A model generated the notes under the pieces. The model was not told where the DNA came from. It was given only the letters and a program-made list of their open reading frames with translations, and did no database searches. DNA of 64,000 nucleotides. It comes from Levilactobacillus brevis ATCC 14869 = DSM 20054. GTDB taxonomy: Bacteria > Bacillota > Bacilli > Lactobacillales > Lactobacillaceae. Where the stretch lies: NCBI RefSeq assembly GCF_001433855.1, contig NZ_AZCP01000002.1:124001-188000 (forward strand), written 5' to 3'. The position numbers were made by a program, and so were the translations under genes. Every line of letters begins with the position of its first letter. The first letter of the stretch is position 1. Of this stretch, positions 41,916-50,535 are shown piece by piece.

Positions 41916-43187
41916 TTACTTGGTGATCTTAGTTAAACCACCCATATAAGGCACTAAAACATCTGGAATTGTGACGGAACCATCAGCATTTTGATAATTT
42001 TCCAAAATCGCAGCAACTGCCCGGCCAACCGCCAAACCGGAACCGTTCAACGCATGCACGTATTGTAATTTACCATTCTCATCACGATATTGAATGTGAG
42101 CGCGCCGTGCTTGGAAGTCCGTGGTGTTCGAACAACTTGAAATTTCACGATAAGTCTGTTGTTCGGGGAACCAGACTTCCAGATCGTGCGTCATCGCCGC
42201 GGTAAAGCTCATATCACTAGTCGTCAAGGTAATGACATGGTAAGCCAAGCCTAACTTCTGTAAGAGGCTCTCAGCATGCTTGGTTAAGGCCTCCAACTCA
42301 TCCCACGAATTTTCAGGTTTACAGAACTTCACCATCTCAACCTTATTGAATTGGTGCAACCGAATTAGTCCGCGCGTATCTCGACCGGCACTACCGGCTT
42401 CAGACCGGAAAGCTGGGGTCAAGGCCGTAAACCAAACTGGCAGTTCTTCTTCAGGAATAACTTCGTCACGATAGTAGTTCACTAAGGGGACTTCGGCCGT
42501 TGGAATCAAGGTCATGGCTTCATCCTTTAATTGGTAAACATCTTCCTTGAACTTAGGAAATTGTCCCGTACCGTACATCGAATCGTCATTCACGATATAA
42601 GGCGGCAAGACTTCCTTAAATCCAGCCTTGGTATTCTCATCCAAGAAAAAGTTGTACACGGCCCGTTCCAACCGCGCACCGGCACCCAGATAATACAGAT
42701 ACCGACTACCAGAAACTTTAGCGCCAGCTTCAAAGTCTAAGATGCCAAGATCTTCCCCAATTTCGTAGTGTGCTTTAGGCGTGAAGTCCATATTTGGCTT
42801 TTCACCCCATTGGCGGAGTTCAACACTCCCATCCTCAGTTAATCCAACTGGAACATTATCGTTAGGAATATTAGGCAAATGCGCGGCAGCATCTTGGACT
42901 TGATCCTTTAACGTATCCAATTGCGCATCAATATCCTTGATATCAGCACTCACCTGACGCATTTCCTTAATCTTGTCGTCAGCATCTTCTTTATTCCGCT
43001 TCAATTGTGAAATTTCATCAGACACCGTGTTTCGTTGTGCTTTCATCGTTTCACTCTTAACAATTAGTTCCCGCCGTTTGGCATCAAGTTCCAATAGTGC
43101 ATCAATATCGGCTGGGTCAACGCCTCGGGTTGCCAACTTTTCTTTGATGAAGTCTGGTTCTTGGCGAATCAACTTTAAATCTAACAT
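41916..43187 (-). CDS. serS: Seryl-tRNA synthetase
   Basis: Class II synthetase of 423 residues that charges tRNA-Ser. It starts [20 protein letters not shown] (ATG 43187 after GGAG), carries the N-terminal coiled-coil arm at about 30-100 and class II motifs 2 and 3 in [20 protein letters not shown] and [18 protein letters not shown]. Controlled by the upstream T-box. Confidence 0.97.
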   Translation of the reverse strand: MLDLKLIRQEPDFIKEKLATRGVDPADIDALLELDAKRRELIVKSETMKAQRNTVSDEISQLKRNKEDADDKIKEMRQVSADIKDIDAQLDTLKDQVQDAAAHLPNIPNDNVPVGLTEDGSVELRQWGEKPNMDFTPKAHYEIGEDLGILDFEAGAKVSGSRYLYYLGAGARLERAVYNFFLDENTKAGFKEVLPPYIVNDDSMYGTGQFPKFKEDVYQLKDEAMTLIPTAEVPLVNYYRDEVIPEEELPVWFTALTPAFRSEAGSAGRDTRGLIRLHQFNKVEMVKFCKPENSWDELEALTKHAESLLQKLGLAYHVITLTTSDMSFTAAMTHDLEVWFPEQQTYREISSCSNTTDFQARRAHIQYRDENGKLQYVHALNGSGLAVGRAVAAILENYQNADGSVTIPDVLVPYMGGLTKITK

Positions 43188-43221
43188 CTGAAATAACTCC
43201 TCTCTAATTTGCGGATGATAC

Positions 43222-43438
43222 AAAAAAGGCCTCCGTCACATGGGACGAAGACCTTCGCGGTACCACCCAAGTTCGTCATTGCACGCAATGACACCCTTGA
43301 ACATGATAACGGTCTGCACCGTGCGGCATTACCCGCCCACTTTTTTTAGTGCTGGAATTTTCGACGTTGCGGCTTGCAGCTTTCCCCGCTTCTCTGGCCG
43401 TCTACTGGATAGGCACCTCGTGTTTATTAATTGACGCT
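43222..43438 (-). promoter_or_regulatory. T-box riboswitch of serS
   Basis: The conserved T-box AACTTGGGTGGTACCGCG is on the minus strand at 43256-43273, followed by a 12-bp terminator stem (AAGGTCTTCGTC/GACGGAGGCCTT) and six T at 43222-43255. The K-turn-like AGAGAAGCGGGG lies in stem I. A TCC triplet at 43354-43356 in a GAAAATTCCAG context could be the serine specifier. Uncharged tRNA-Ser should permit read-through into serS. Confidence 0.93.
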
Positions 43439-43467
43439 ATCATACCGCATTTTGGTAACAAAAACAA
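43439..43467 (-). promoter_or_regulatory. Promoter of the serS T-box transcript
   Basis: TTGTTT, 17-base spacer, TATGAT on the minus strand, directly after the deoxynucleoside kinase stop codon. Confidence 0.65.
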
Positions 43468-43470
43468 CGA

Positions 43471-44103
43471 CTAAAGTGAAGCAATCTTCTCGTCAATTAG
43501 GTGTAAGACCTGTTGCCGGGCTGCTGGATCTTCTACGAAGTCTAATTGATCACCATCAATTTGCATCTTAGGTGACTTATCATAGGCGTTATACCAGTCA
43601 ATATACCGTTGATCCAATTGTTGGTAATATTCATATAGACTTGGATCATGATCGATTTGCTCGAAGGAACGGCCCCGCTTCTTAATCCGTTCTAACATCG
43701 TTTCAAACGAAATATTGATGTGGATCAACAAGTCCGGGTTCTTTTTATGCGTCGCTTCTGGCAATTCCTGCATCATATTGGCCAGCAAGGAGTCATAGAT
43801 ATCAACTTCCGTAGACGTTGCTCGACCCAGGTCAGCGTTCAAGTGAAACAGCAAGGAGTCTTCGAAGATCGACCGATCCAAAACTGTTTCATCATCCGCA
43901 TTGGCTGCCTTAATGTTATCCAACCGCTTGTTAAGAAAGTAAATTTGTAATAGAAAGGCATACTTCTGAGGGTTCTGGTAGAACAGTGGCAAGATTTTGT
44001 TGTCATCCACTGATTCATAAAAGGCTGGTTTGTGTAAATGTTCGGCTAACAACGTAGTTAGACTCGTTTTGCCGGCTCCGATAGTTCCCGATAATACAAG
44101 CAT
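43471..44103 (-). CDS. Deoxynucleoside kinase (dAdo/dGuo/dCyd type)
   Basis: Phosphorylates deoxynucleosides for nucleotide salvage. The 210 residues start MLVLSGTIGAGKTSLTTLLA (P-loop at 6-13), then VLDRSIFEDSLLF, the DRS-type catalytic motif, and the LID sequence KKRGRSFEQ. ATG 44103 stands 7 bases after AAGGAGAG. Lactobacilli carry paired dAK/dGK genes; only one is here, so I cannot say which base it prefers. Confidence 0.88.
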   Translation of the reverse strand: MLVLSGTIGAGKTSLTTLLAEHLHKPAFYESVDDNKILPLFYQNPQKYAFLLQIYFLNKRLDNIKAANADDETVLDRSIFEDSLLFHLNADLGRATSTEVDIYDSLLANMMQELPEATHKKNPDLLIHINISFETMLERIKKRGRSFEQIDHDPSLYEYYQQLDQRYIDWYNAYDKSPKMQIDGDQLDFVEDPAARQQVLHLIDEKIASL

Positions 44104-44227
44104 GCAATCTCTCTCCTTTAAATAACGACGCGCCGATTTCTCGGCCAAAATTTCAACACCACATATTGTACCAACCTGCTTCGTAAAAGACAATATATCG
44201 TGGCCATTTTTTCATTACCCAATTCAT

Positions 44228-44271
44228 TAAAAACGGCACCTCGTAGCCCATAAGCCTAACGAGACGCCGCT
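44228..44271 (-). terminator. Terminator after the lysine permease
   Basis: GCGGC-GTCTCGT pairs with ACGAGGTGCCG on the minus strand and is followed by TTTTT. Confidence 0.8.
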
Positions 44272-44309
44272 AATATTATTTCAGTTTATCTGCCCACACA
44301 TTATTTTTC

Positions 44310-45809
44310 TTAATCTTCAGTTGACGATTCCTTTAAAGTTCCATCCTTATGAACGGGTGACACATCAACCTGATCCAATGGAATCAACTTAGTATGCTTC
44401 TTAAGCTTGTAGCCCAAGTACAGCACCAAAACCAGCGGTACGCTGATGTAAGTTACCAGTACTTGTTCCCAATGGCCCGAGAAGAATGATTGCGGATCCT
44501 GACCGACAATCACGGCCACACACAGGATTAACGCCAGAATTGGCCCAATTGGGAACCACTTTGCATGATAGCTCAGTTCAGACAACTTATGGCCTTGCTT
44601 CGTGAATGCGCGGCGGAAACGGAAGTGCGATAAGGCAATCCCAAACCATGCAATAAACCCAGTCAACCCACTTGCAGCCACCAACCACAGATAAATCTGT
44701 GGACCGGCAATACTACTGATAAAAGTCAAAGCCGCAACAATGGTTGTGGCAAATAGTGCCGGGTAAGGAATTCCATTCTTTCCTGTCCGTTCAAACAACT
44801 TCGGTGCATAACCTTCCTTAGACAAGGAATACAGCATCCGAGTTGAAGCATACATCCCCGAATTAGCGGCTGAAAGCACTGAGGTCAAAATGACCGCGTT
44901 CATAACACCCGCAGCGGCTGCTAAACCAGCCCGCTGGAAAACTAATGTAAAGGGACTAATGGCAACATCACTCGCAGAAGAACCGAGTAAGTCAGGGCTG
45001 GTGTAAGGCAAAACGGCGGCAATAACAAAGATAGCTAAAATGTAGAATAGAATAATCCGCCAGAACACCTGATTAATCGCCTTAGGCACACTGTGAGCTG
45101 GGTCTTTTGACTCGCCAGCTGTGATTCCTACCAGTTCAGTTCCTTGAAAGGAGAACCCAGCAACTACGAAAACACTCAAGATAGCCGGAAAACCACCAAC
45201 AAATGGGGCCTTTTTGTACGTAAAGTTCTCAAGGCCAGTTGCATGACCACCCATGATACCGACAATCGTCATCAAGCCAACTGCCAAGAAGACAAAAATG
45301 GTGACAACTTTAATCAATGACATCCAGAATTCAGTTTCCCCAAACGCCTGAACCGATAGGGCATTAATCACGAAAATAATTACCAACGCAATCAAGCTCC
45401 AAATCCAGCCGGGAATTCCTGGTAACCAGAACTTCATCACCAGAGCTGCCGTAGAAATATCGACTGCAACCGTAATAGCCCAGTTGAACCAATAGTTCCA
45501 GCCCATGGCAAACCCTAACGCAGGATCAACATACTTGGCGGAATAAGCTGCAAATGACCCGGAGATCGGCATATTGGTTGCCATTTCCCCTAGACTGGTC
45601 ATTAAGAAATACACCATTAATCCCATCGCCACATATGCGACGAGTGCACCGCCAGGTCCGGCGGTTGAGATTGCTGACCCACTGGCGACGAAAAGGCCAG
45701 TTCCAATACACCCACCTAAAGCAATCATCGAAACATGACGGGTCTTTAACCCCCGCTTTACCTGATCAGATGCTTCACTGGTCGTGGCATTTGTCGTACT
45801 TTGTTCCAT
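44310..45809 (-). CDS. lysP: Lysine permease (APC superfamily)
   Basis: Proton-coupled amino-acid importer in the membrane. The 499 residues start MEQSTTNATTSEASDQVKRG, then LKTRHVSMIALGGCIGTGLF, the APC signature, with about twelve membrane segments and SFQGTELVGITAGE near the middle. Start at ATG 45809 after GAAGGAGGA. Lysine as the substrate is inferred mainly from the lysine riboswitch in its leader; sequence also fits the LysP branch. Confidence 0.9.
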   Translation of the reverse strand: MEQSTTNATTSEASDQVKRGLKTRHVSMIALGGCIGTGLFVASGSAISTAGPGGALVAYVAMGLMVYFLMTSLGEMATNMPISGSFAAYSAKYVDPALGFAMGWNYWFNWAITVAVDISTAALVMKFWLPGIPGWIWSLIALVIIFVINALSVQAFGETEFWMSLIKVVTIFVFLAVGLMTIVGIMGGHATGLENFTYKKAPFVGGFPAILSVFVVAGFSFQGTELVGITAGESKDPAHSVPKAINQVFWRIILFYILAIFVIAAVLPYTSPDLLGSSASDVAISPFTLVFQRAGLAAAAGVMNAVILTSVLSAANSGMYASTRMLYSLSKEGYAPKLFERTGKNGIPYPALFATTIVAALTFISSIAGPQIYLWLVAASGLTGFIAWFGIALSHFRFRRAFTKQGHKLSELSYHAKWFPIGPILALILCVAVIVGQDPQSFFSGHWEQVLVTYISVPLVLVLYLGYKLKKHTKLIPLDQVDVSPVHKDGTLKESSTED

Positions 45810-45857
45810 ATTGTTTCCTCCTTCTTGATTAGAAGGACCTTCTCGAAACGACTTGCA

Positions 45858-45901
45858 ATAAAAAACTCTCTTCCACAAAAGTTGCTTTGCGAAAGAGAGT
45901 T
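45858..45901 (-). terminator. Terminator of the lysine riboswitch
   Basis: AACTCTCTT pairs with AAGAGAGTT around a long loop and runs straight into six T on the minus strand, between aptamer and lysP. Confidence 0.88.
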
Positions 45902-45911
45902 GGACAGATTA

Positions 45912-46110
45912 CTATTCCAAGTCAATATCGTTGAAAGCGCCCCGCAGCCGATTATTTGACTGCGACAGTCCCTGACTTGTTCAACCAGGACCCAACCCAC
46001 GCATCCGGTCAAAATGCGTAAATTTCGGCGACCGCCCCTTTAACCTTCCATCAGCAATGTGACCCATCTCCGGAAAGCGACTCTTGTTGGTCGCGCCTCT
46101 TCTATTCGAT
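45912..46110 (-). promoter_or_regulatory. Lysine riboswitch (L box)
   Basis: The minus strand carries the lysine aptamer blocks AGAGGCGCGACC, AAGAGT, GGAGATGGGT, GCTGATGGAAGGTTAAAGGG followed by GCGGTCGCCGAA, and the closing part with GGGTTGGGTCCTGG and GGGACTGTCGC. These match the lysC leader class known in Bacillus. High lysine should cause termination at 45858-45901 and shut off the permease. Confidence 0.95.
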
Positions 46111-46117
46111 AGTTTGT

Positions 46118-46145
46118 AGTATACCATCCCTGTGTGACATTGCAA
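46118..46145 (-). promoter_or_regulatory. Promoter of lysP
   Basis: TTGCAA, 16-base spacer ending in TGG, then TATACT on the minus strand; transcription would begin at the aptamer. Confidence 0.72.
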
Positions 46146-46158
46146 GATGAAATAACGA

Positions 46159-46713
46159 TTAGAATTCACTTTTTTCATTTCCTGGCAAATCCAAGCGCCA
46201 CAATAGTTCCGGTTGTGCCGCCTCACCTGGTAGTCCCACTGGAACAAAGGGAGCCGTCACCGTTTGGAAGCCCAATTTGGTCAACACCCCTTGTGAACGC
46301 CGATTAGTTACCAAACACGTGGCCCACACCGTCTGTGTCACCACCGTTGCCCGTTGTACAAGATATAAGCTAGCTTTTAGGGCTTCCGGCATGATACCTT
46401 GCCCCCAATCAACTGGATCAAGGAAATAACCGACGTCGTACTGCGGATTGCCACTTTTCTCCTCAGGATCGTCATGCCGATAGAATAAAATGACTCCCAT
46501 AAACCGGGCTGTGGTTAAGTCAGTTACTGCAAACGCAAAGGGACTCTGCCGATCTGCCGCAAACCAGCGCGCCATCACAGCACGATCTACATCGCTGGAC
46601 GACCCATTAGCCGCAGCAACCGCTGGCAAGGCTAATAGCCGTCGATAATCTTCAAAATCACTTTCCGTTAATGGCCGCACACGTAAACGCGACGTTGTTG
46701 CTATTCTTTCCAT
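46159..46713 (-). CDS. GNAT acetyltransferase, RimJ/RimL type
   Basis: 184 residues with the RimL-like start TTSRLRVRPLTESDFEDYRR and the acetyl-CoA region DVGYFLDPVDWGQGIMPEAL, followed by ATCLVTNRRSQGVLTKLGF, which aligns with the usual N-x-x-S segment. Probably acetylates a protein N-terminus or small amine; substrate not readable. It ends just upstream of the lysP promoter and is divergent from the next gene. Confidence 0.85.
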   Translation of the reverse strand: MERIATTSRLRVRPLTESDFEDYRRLLALPAVAAANGSSSDVDRAVMARWFAADRQSPFAFAVTDLTTARFMGVILFYRHDDPEEKSGNPQYDVGYFLDPVDWGQGIMPEALKASLYLVQRATVVTQTVWATCLVTNRRSQGVLTKLGFQTVTAPFVPVGLPGEAAQPELLWRLDLPGNEKSEF

Positions 46714-46796
46714 ACGTTACCTGCTTTCCGATCGACCAAACGATGCGTTATAATTGATTGTATCCTTATCATGACTTATTTTAGGAGGTTTCGCAA

Positions 46797-47591
46797 TTGA
46801 AAATATTGACCCAGTCACTACCTAACAGTTCCGCAGCTTATCTACAAGGCTACTTGCGGGAAAATACCGATTCCTCGGTAACTTACCCGACCGTAATTAT
46901 CGTCCCTGGCGGTTCCTATACCCACATTCCCGAGCAACAGGCTGAGGATTTGGCCTTGGCATGGGTCGCTCGCGGCTATCAAGCATTCTTCCTCCGTTAC
47001 AGCTTCATCAGTGAAAAAACGCCCCTCTTGCCCAATCCCGTGATTGAATTGGCACAAAGTGTTGCCGCTATTCACGCCCACGCTACTACCTGGCATGTGA
47101 ACCTTCACCGACTAGTGATTGCCGGTTTTTCCGTTGGTGGCCACATCACCGCTCTCTTTAATGACTGGTGGTCTGAAGCTGACTTTAACCAACAGGCTCA
47201 CACTACTCCAGAACAATTAAAGGTTCAGGCTGTTATTCTCGGCTACCCGGTCATTTCACCTGACTTAGGTTTTCCAACTGATGCAGCCACGTTAGCGACA
47301 TGGTCCACTACTCCGAAAAAAATTGCTGCAGACCAGCACGTTACCGCCGCAAATGCGCCAACATTTATTTGGGTAACGGCCGATGACCCACTAGTGCCCG
47401 TTCAAAACGCATTAGCTTATGCCCAAGCTTTACTTACCCACGGGGTAGATACTGAACTACACGTTTTCCACAATGGCCCCCACGGCCTAGCATTAGCCAA
47501 TTCGGTGACAGCTTGGAAGCCTGGTACTGATTTGCCCCACGTAGCACATTGGTTAGATCTAGCAACAGAATGGCTACAAGACCTTAAATAA
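46797..47591 (+). CDS. Alpha/beta hydrolase (acetylxylan-esterase/BD-FAE-like)
   Basis: Soluble esterase-like enzyme of 264 residues. TVIIVPGGSYTHIPEQQAED holds the oxyanion region, GFSVGGH the nucleophile serine (about 115), WVTADDPLVP the acid and NGPHGLAL the histidine. The family removes acetyl or acyl groups from sugars; no signal peptide, so it would act inside the cell. Start is TTG 46797, 8 bases after AGGAGG. A TATAAT at 46749-46754 may be its -10. Confidence 0.85.
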   Translation: MKILTQSLPNSSAAYLQGYLRENTDSSVTYPTVIIVPGGSYTHIPEQQAEDLALAWVARGYQAFFLRYSFISEKTPLLPNPVIELAQSVAAIHAHATTWHVNLHRLVIAGFSVGGHITALFNDWWSEADFNQQAHTTPEQLKVQAVILGYPVISPDLGFPTDAATLATWSTTPKKIAADQHVTAANAPTFIWVTADDPLVPVQNALAYAQALLTHGVDTELHVFHNGPHGLALANSVTAWKPGTDLPHVAHWLDLATEWLQDLK

Positions 47592-47631
47592 GCCTCAAAA
47601 TCATCTTACCTTTTCGATGATTTAACCGCAA

Positions 47632-47676
47632 AAAATAGAGCTGTCCAGAATCATTCAGATTCCTGACAGCTCTATT
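47632..47676. terminator. Convergent terminator
   Basis: AATAGAGCTGTC pairs perfectly with GACAGCTCTATT around a 19-base loop; T run is strongest on the minus strand, serving the PAP2 gene, but it can fold on both strands. Confidence 0.85.
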
Positions 47677-47694
47677 GGTGTTTAATTCTATACT

Positions 47695-48369
47695 TTAAAT
47701 TTCAGACTTCTTTAGCAATGGCCATTTCTTCATAACGGGTGCTAACCGAATGTACAATCCTTCCGCAACCTGTAACCACAAATAGGCTAACAGTGCCGCA
47801 CCAATCGTATCTGTTGGGAAATGGGCATTCAAGTAAACCCGGGAAATCATGACCAATAACAGCCAAATAATCAGGACAATGCGTACTAACCACGCTTTCC
47901 AGCTTGACGAAATCATTGGAATTAAAATCACCCAAATCATTGCTACCAGTAGAAAGGTCCCAAATACATGCCCACTAGGGAAACTATAGCCGTCGTCAAT
48001 TGCTAAGTGCGCTGTGGGCCGACTACGCTGGATGACATTTTTAACGAGGCTAGCGATGACATCGCCACCTGCCAACGTTGCTAAACACCACAGTGCTGGC
48101 ACCTTGAACTTAAAGCCCCACAGTAAAAACGCCAAGATGAACACCCAAACAATATCCAGCTTTGGTTCTGCCAAGCTCGTCACACCGCGATAAAGCAGTG
48201 TCTTCCACCCCGGTTGGTTCTTTTGAATGACATCAACGATCGATGAATCTAAAAATTCAACGTAAGCATTCTGTGCCTTTATGTAAACAGCCACGATCAG
48301 AAACAATACGGTTGCCAGCGTGAATTTCCACGGCCGGTCCCGATCCCGATTAAATAACATCATGTGCAA
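47695..48369 (-). CDS. PAP2-family membrane phosphatase
   Basis: Integral membrane lipid phosphatase of 224 residues with about six membrane segments. The three active-site motifs are intact: KNVIQRSRP, SFPSGH and SRVYLNAHFPTD. The family removes phosphate from phosphatidic acid, PGP or undecaprenyl pyrophosphate; which one applies is unknown. An extended -10 (TGG-TATACT, 48414-48422 on the minus strand) lies about 45 bases before the start. Confidence 0.9.
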   Translation of the reverse strand: MHMMLFNRDRDRPWKFTLATVLFLIVAVYIKAQNAYVEFLDSSIVDVIQKNQPGWKTLLYRGVTSLAEPKLDIVWVFILAFLLWGFKFKVPALWCLATLAGGDVIASLVKNVIQRSRPTAHLAIDDGYSFPSGHVFGTFLLVAMIWVILIPMISSSWKAWLVRIVLIIWLLLVMISRVYLNAHFPTDTIGAALLAYLWLQVAEGLYIRLAPVMKKWPLLKKSEI

Positions 48370-48474
48370 CTATTCCTTTCATCCTACCTGATTCTGGGAA
48401 ACCCCTAGCAATGAGTATACCACCCCACCACTAGATTTCTAGGCTAGACCGTTTTATTAAGAATTTCCTAATCG

Positions 48475-48924
48475 CTAACGGTGATGCCGAAGCAGTCGTT
48501 GCTGAACCCGATTAACCAACTCCGACAGTAAAAAGCCAAACGCAATAGCGCCCGAAATCATCACAACCTGCAGTAGAAAGCTTACCGCCGTATCGTTATG
48601 TCCCAAAGCAAAATTCTTAATCATTTGGTAGGCTTGACCGCCGGGAACCAGCGGCACCAACGCTGGAATGTTAAAGAGAATCATCGGCATCTTCTTTAAT
48701 CGGGCAGCTTGTAGCGAGGCCACCCCGATCGCCACAGCCCCTAATAAGTTACCAATGACATAACCGCCACCAGCCAGCACCGTGAACCGGTATAGGAGAT
48801 AGCCCAATACGCCAATCCAACCGCCAAAATTCAATGCGCGCCGGGGAATATTAATCAAAATACCAAAAGCAATCGTGGCGACATACGTTCCCACTACTTC
48901 AATAACGAATTGAACAACCGTCAT
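48475..48924 (-). CDS. ThrE-type exporter, small subunit (ThrE_2, DUF3815)
   Basis: 149-residue membrane protein, MTVVQFVIEVVGTYVATIAF, with about four to five membrane segments and PALVPLVPGGQAYQMIKNF, the loop also seen in the C-terminal half of actinobacterial ThrE. ATG 48924 follows GGAGGG. It is 16 bases after the gene for the larger subunit; the two together equal one full-length exporter. Confidence 0.86.
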   Translation of the reverse strand: MTVVQFVIEVVGTYVATIAFGILINIPRRALNFGGWIGVLGYLLYRFTVLAGGGYVIGNLLGAVAIGVASLQAARLKKMPMILFNIPALVPLVPGGQAYQMIKNFALGHNDTAVSFLLQVVMISGAIAFGFLLSELVNRVQQRLLRHHR

Positions 48925-48940
48925 GGGGCACCCTCCTGAC

Positions 48941-49702
48941 TTACAATAATTGTAAAACCATTGCAATACCAAATCCAATTGCTGCGGCACTCACCAAAGC
49001 CTCTACGCCCCGCGCCGGTCCACTCACTAAATTGCCTGCTAAAATATCCCGTACCGAATTGGTAATAGGAACACCGGGAACTAACGGCATCACGCTACCA
49101 ATAATAATGTCGTCAACGCTGTTACCCAATCCCAAATGCACCACCAAAACAGCTAACAGACCAATTGCTGCTGATGCCGTAAACTCGGATAAAAATCGAA
49201 TTTGAATAAATTTATTTAGTACATAATAAACCCACCAGCCCAGCAACCCGACCACACAGGTAATCCAGAAATCCGGCAGATTGTGCCGAAAGACCACCTC
49301 TAAAGGCCCGCTGACCAACGCAGCTGCCAGTAACTGTAACCAAAACGGAAAGTAGCGACTAATGCTATCGAGATGATCTAGTTGATCGGCAAACTGTTGA
49401 AGGGTAATACGGTGATCGGCAAACCGTCGTGACAGATCATTCACAACCGCGATTTTTTCCAGGTCAAACGTCCGCCGTTTAACTGGTTCAATTTGGGCCC
49501 CCACTTCTCCATTAATTGCCATCAAAATTCCGGTAATCATGACAAAGAGTTGACTGGTTTGTGCGCCTGCATTCTTGGCAATGCGCGTCATCGTGTCTTC
49601 AACCCGTTCGATTTCAGATCCATTTTCAATCATGATGCGCCCAGCCGTCAAAGCCGTATGCAAGATTAACTGATCTCGTTTCTTTTGACTAGCCACTGCC
49701 AT
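48941..49702 (-). CDS. ThrE-type exporter, large subunit (DUF1212)
   Basis: 253 residues with a soluble N-terminal part (HTALTAGRIMIENGSEIERV, then EDTMTRIAKNAGAQTSQLFVM, the DUF1212 signature) and a membrane part with VMPLVPGVPITNSVRDIL. Likely exports threonine/serine or related compounds, by family. ATG 49702 follows GAGGAAGG; earlier in-frame codons lie before it. A TATAAT is at 49727-49732. Confidence 0.87.
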   Translation of the reverse strand: MAVASQKKRDQLILHTALTAGRIMIENGSEIERVEDTMTRIAKNAGAQTSQLFVMITGILMAINGEVGAQIEPVKRRTFDLEKIAVVNDLSRRFADHRITLQQFADQLDHLDSISRYFPFWLQLLAAALVSGPLEVVFRHNLPDFWITCVVGLLGWWVYYVLNKFIQIRFLSEFTASAAIGLLAVLVVHLGLGNSVDDIIIGSVMPLVPGVPITNSVRDILAGNLVSGPARGVEALVSAAAIGFGIAMVLQLL

Positions 49703-49792
49703 CCCAACCTTCCTCATACGATTTATATTATACGGCACACCGAGTGGTTGCGAAATAAAAAGTTCACCATCGATGACCGGCTCAATTGACAG

Positions 49793-49821
49793 CAAAAAAG
49801 CCTGAACACCGTCAGGCTTTT
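49793..49821 (-). terminator. Terminator after mntR
   Basis: AAAGCCTGA pairs with TCAGGCTTT around CGGTGT, followed by TTTT on the minus strand. Confidence 0.88.
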
Positions 49822-49826
49822 AAAAG

Positions 49827-50477
49827 TTATTTAACAAAAATGTAGTGCGCCGCTTTATAGCTAACGATCAGTTCGGCATTATCCGTTAAATTTTGCACGG
49901 TCACGGGTCCCTCAAAAGGATCATGCTTTAACACCTGAAGCTGATCACCAATGTCCAGCTTCAGGTCTCCCAAATACGTTAACAGATCATGATTGTCAAT
50001 GAAACGATCAACGGTCACAATCTCACCATCGGCAGCATCGTTTAAAACGGTATGACTGTCTTCATGATAATGCCCCTGTCGATCTGGAATAACCCCACCA
50101 TGCGGACAATGCGTGGGATTCCCCAGCATGTCATCTAAGGCATCGATCAACTTAGGACTCGTGACGTGTTCCAAGACCTCAGCTTCATCATGAACGTCTG
50201 GCAAGGCATAGCCCAGCTTCTCCACCAAAAAGTCTTCCCAAATCCGATGCTTGCGGACCAAGTCTTCAGCTAACCGAATGCCTCGGTTCGTCAAGGAAAT
50301 ACCAGCGTAAGGCGTATGTTCTGCTAAGCCCTCAGCCGCCATCTTATTAACCATTTCCGTTACAGAACCTGCCGCAATATTCAAACTAATCGCAATTTGC
50401 TTATTGGACACCTTTTTCTGGCGACCGCCTAGCTCAAAAATAATTTTTAAATAATCCTCCTTCATCGGAGTCATCAT
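49827..50477 (-). CDS. mntR: DtxR/MntR-family metal-dependent regulator
   Basis: Metal-sensing repressor of 216 residues: winged helix (DYLKIIFELGGRQKKVSNKQ, IAISLNIAAGSVTEMVNKMA), dimerization and metal-binding region (EAEVLEHVTSPKLIDALDD, NPTHCPHGGVIP) and a C-terminal SH3-like FeoA domain (about 150-216). The long form with FeoA domain occurs in lactobacilli as a manganese or iron sensor. It follows a cation-efflux gene by 58 bases, supporting a metal-homeostasis pair. Confidence 0.87.
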   Translation of the reverse strand: MMTPMKEDYLKIIFELGGRQKKVSNKQIAISLNIAAGSVTEMVNKMAAEGLAEHTPYAGISLTNRGIRLAEDLVRKHRIWEDFLVEKLGYALPDVHDEAEVLEHVTSPKLIDALDDMLGNPTHCPHGGVIPDRQGHYHEDSHTVLNDAADGEIVTVDRFIDNHDLLTYLGDLKLDIGDQLQVLKHDPFEGPVTVQNLTDNAELIVSYKAAHYIFVK

Positions 50478-50535
50478 TGTTCACCTCATCTAGATAGTGT
50501 TTCCTTTATACCGCGAAACAGCTTGGCATGCAAGT

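Noticed and set aside
45912-46110. T-box in front of the amino-acid permease
   Set aside because: First considered because many lactobacillar permeases have T-boxes, but there is no GGTGGTACCGCG; the sequence matches the lysine riboswitch instead.
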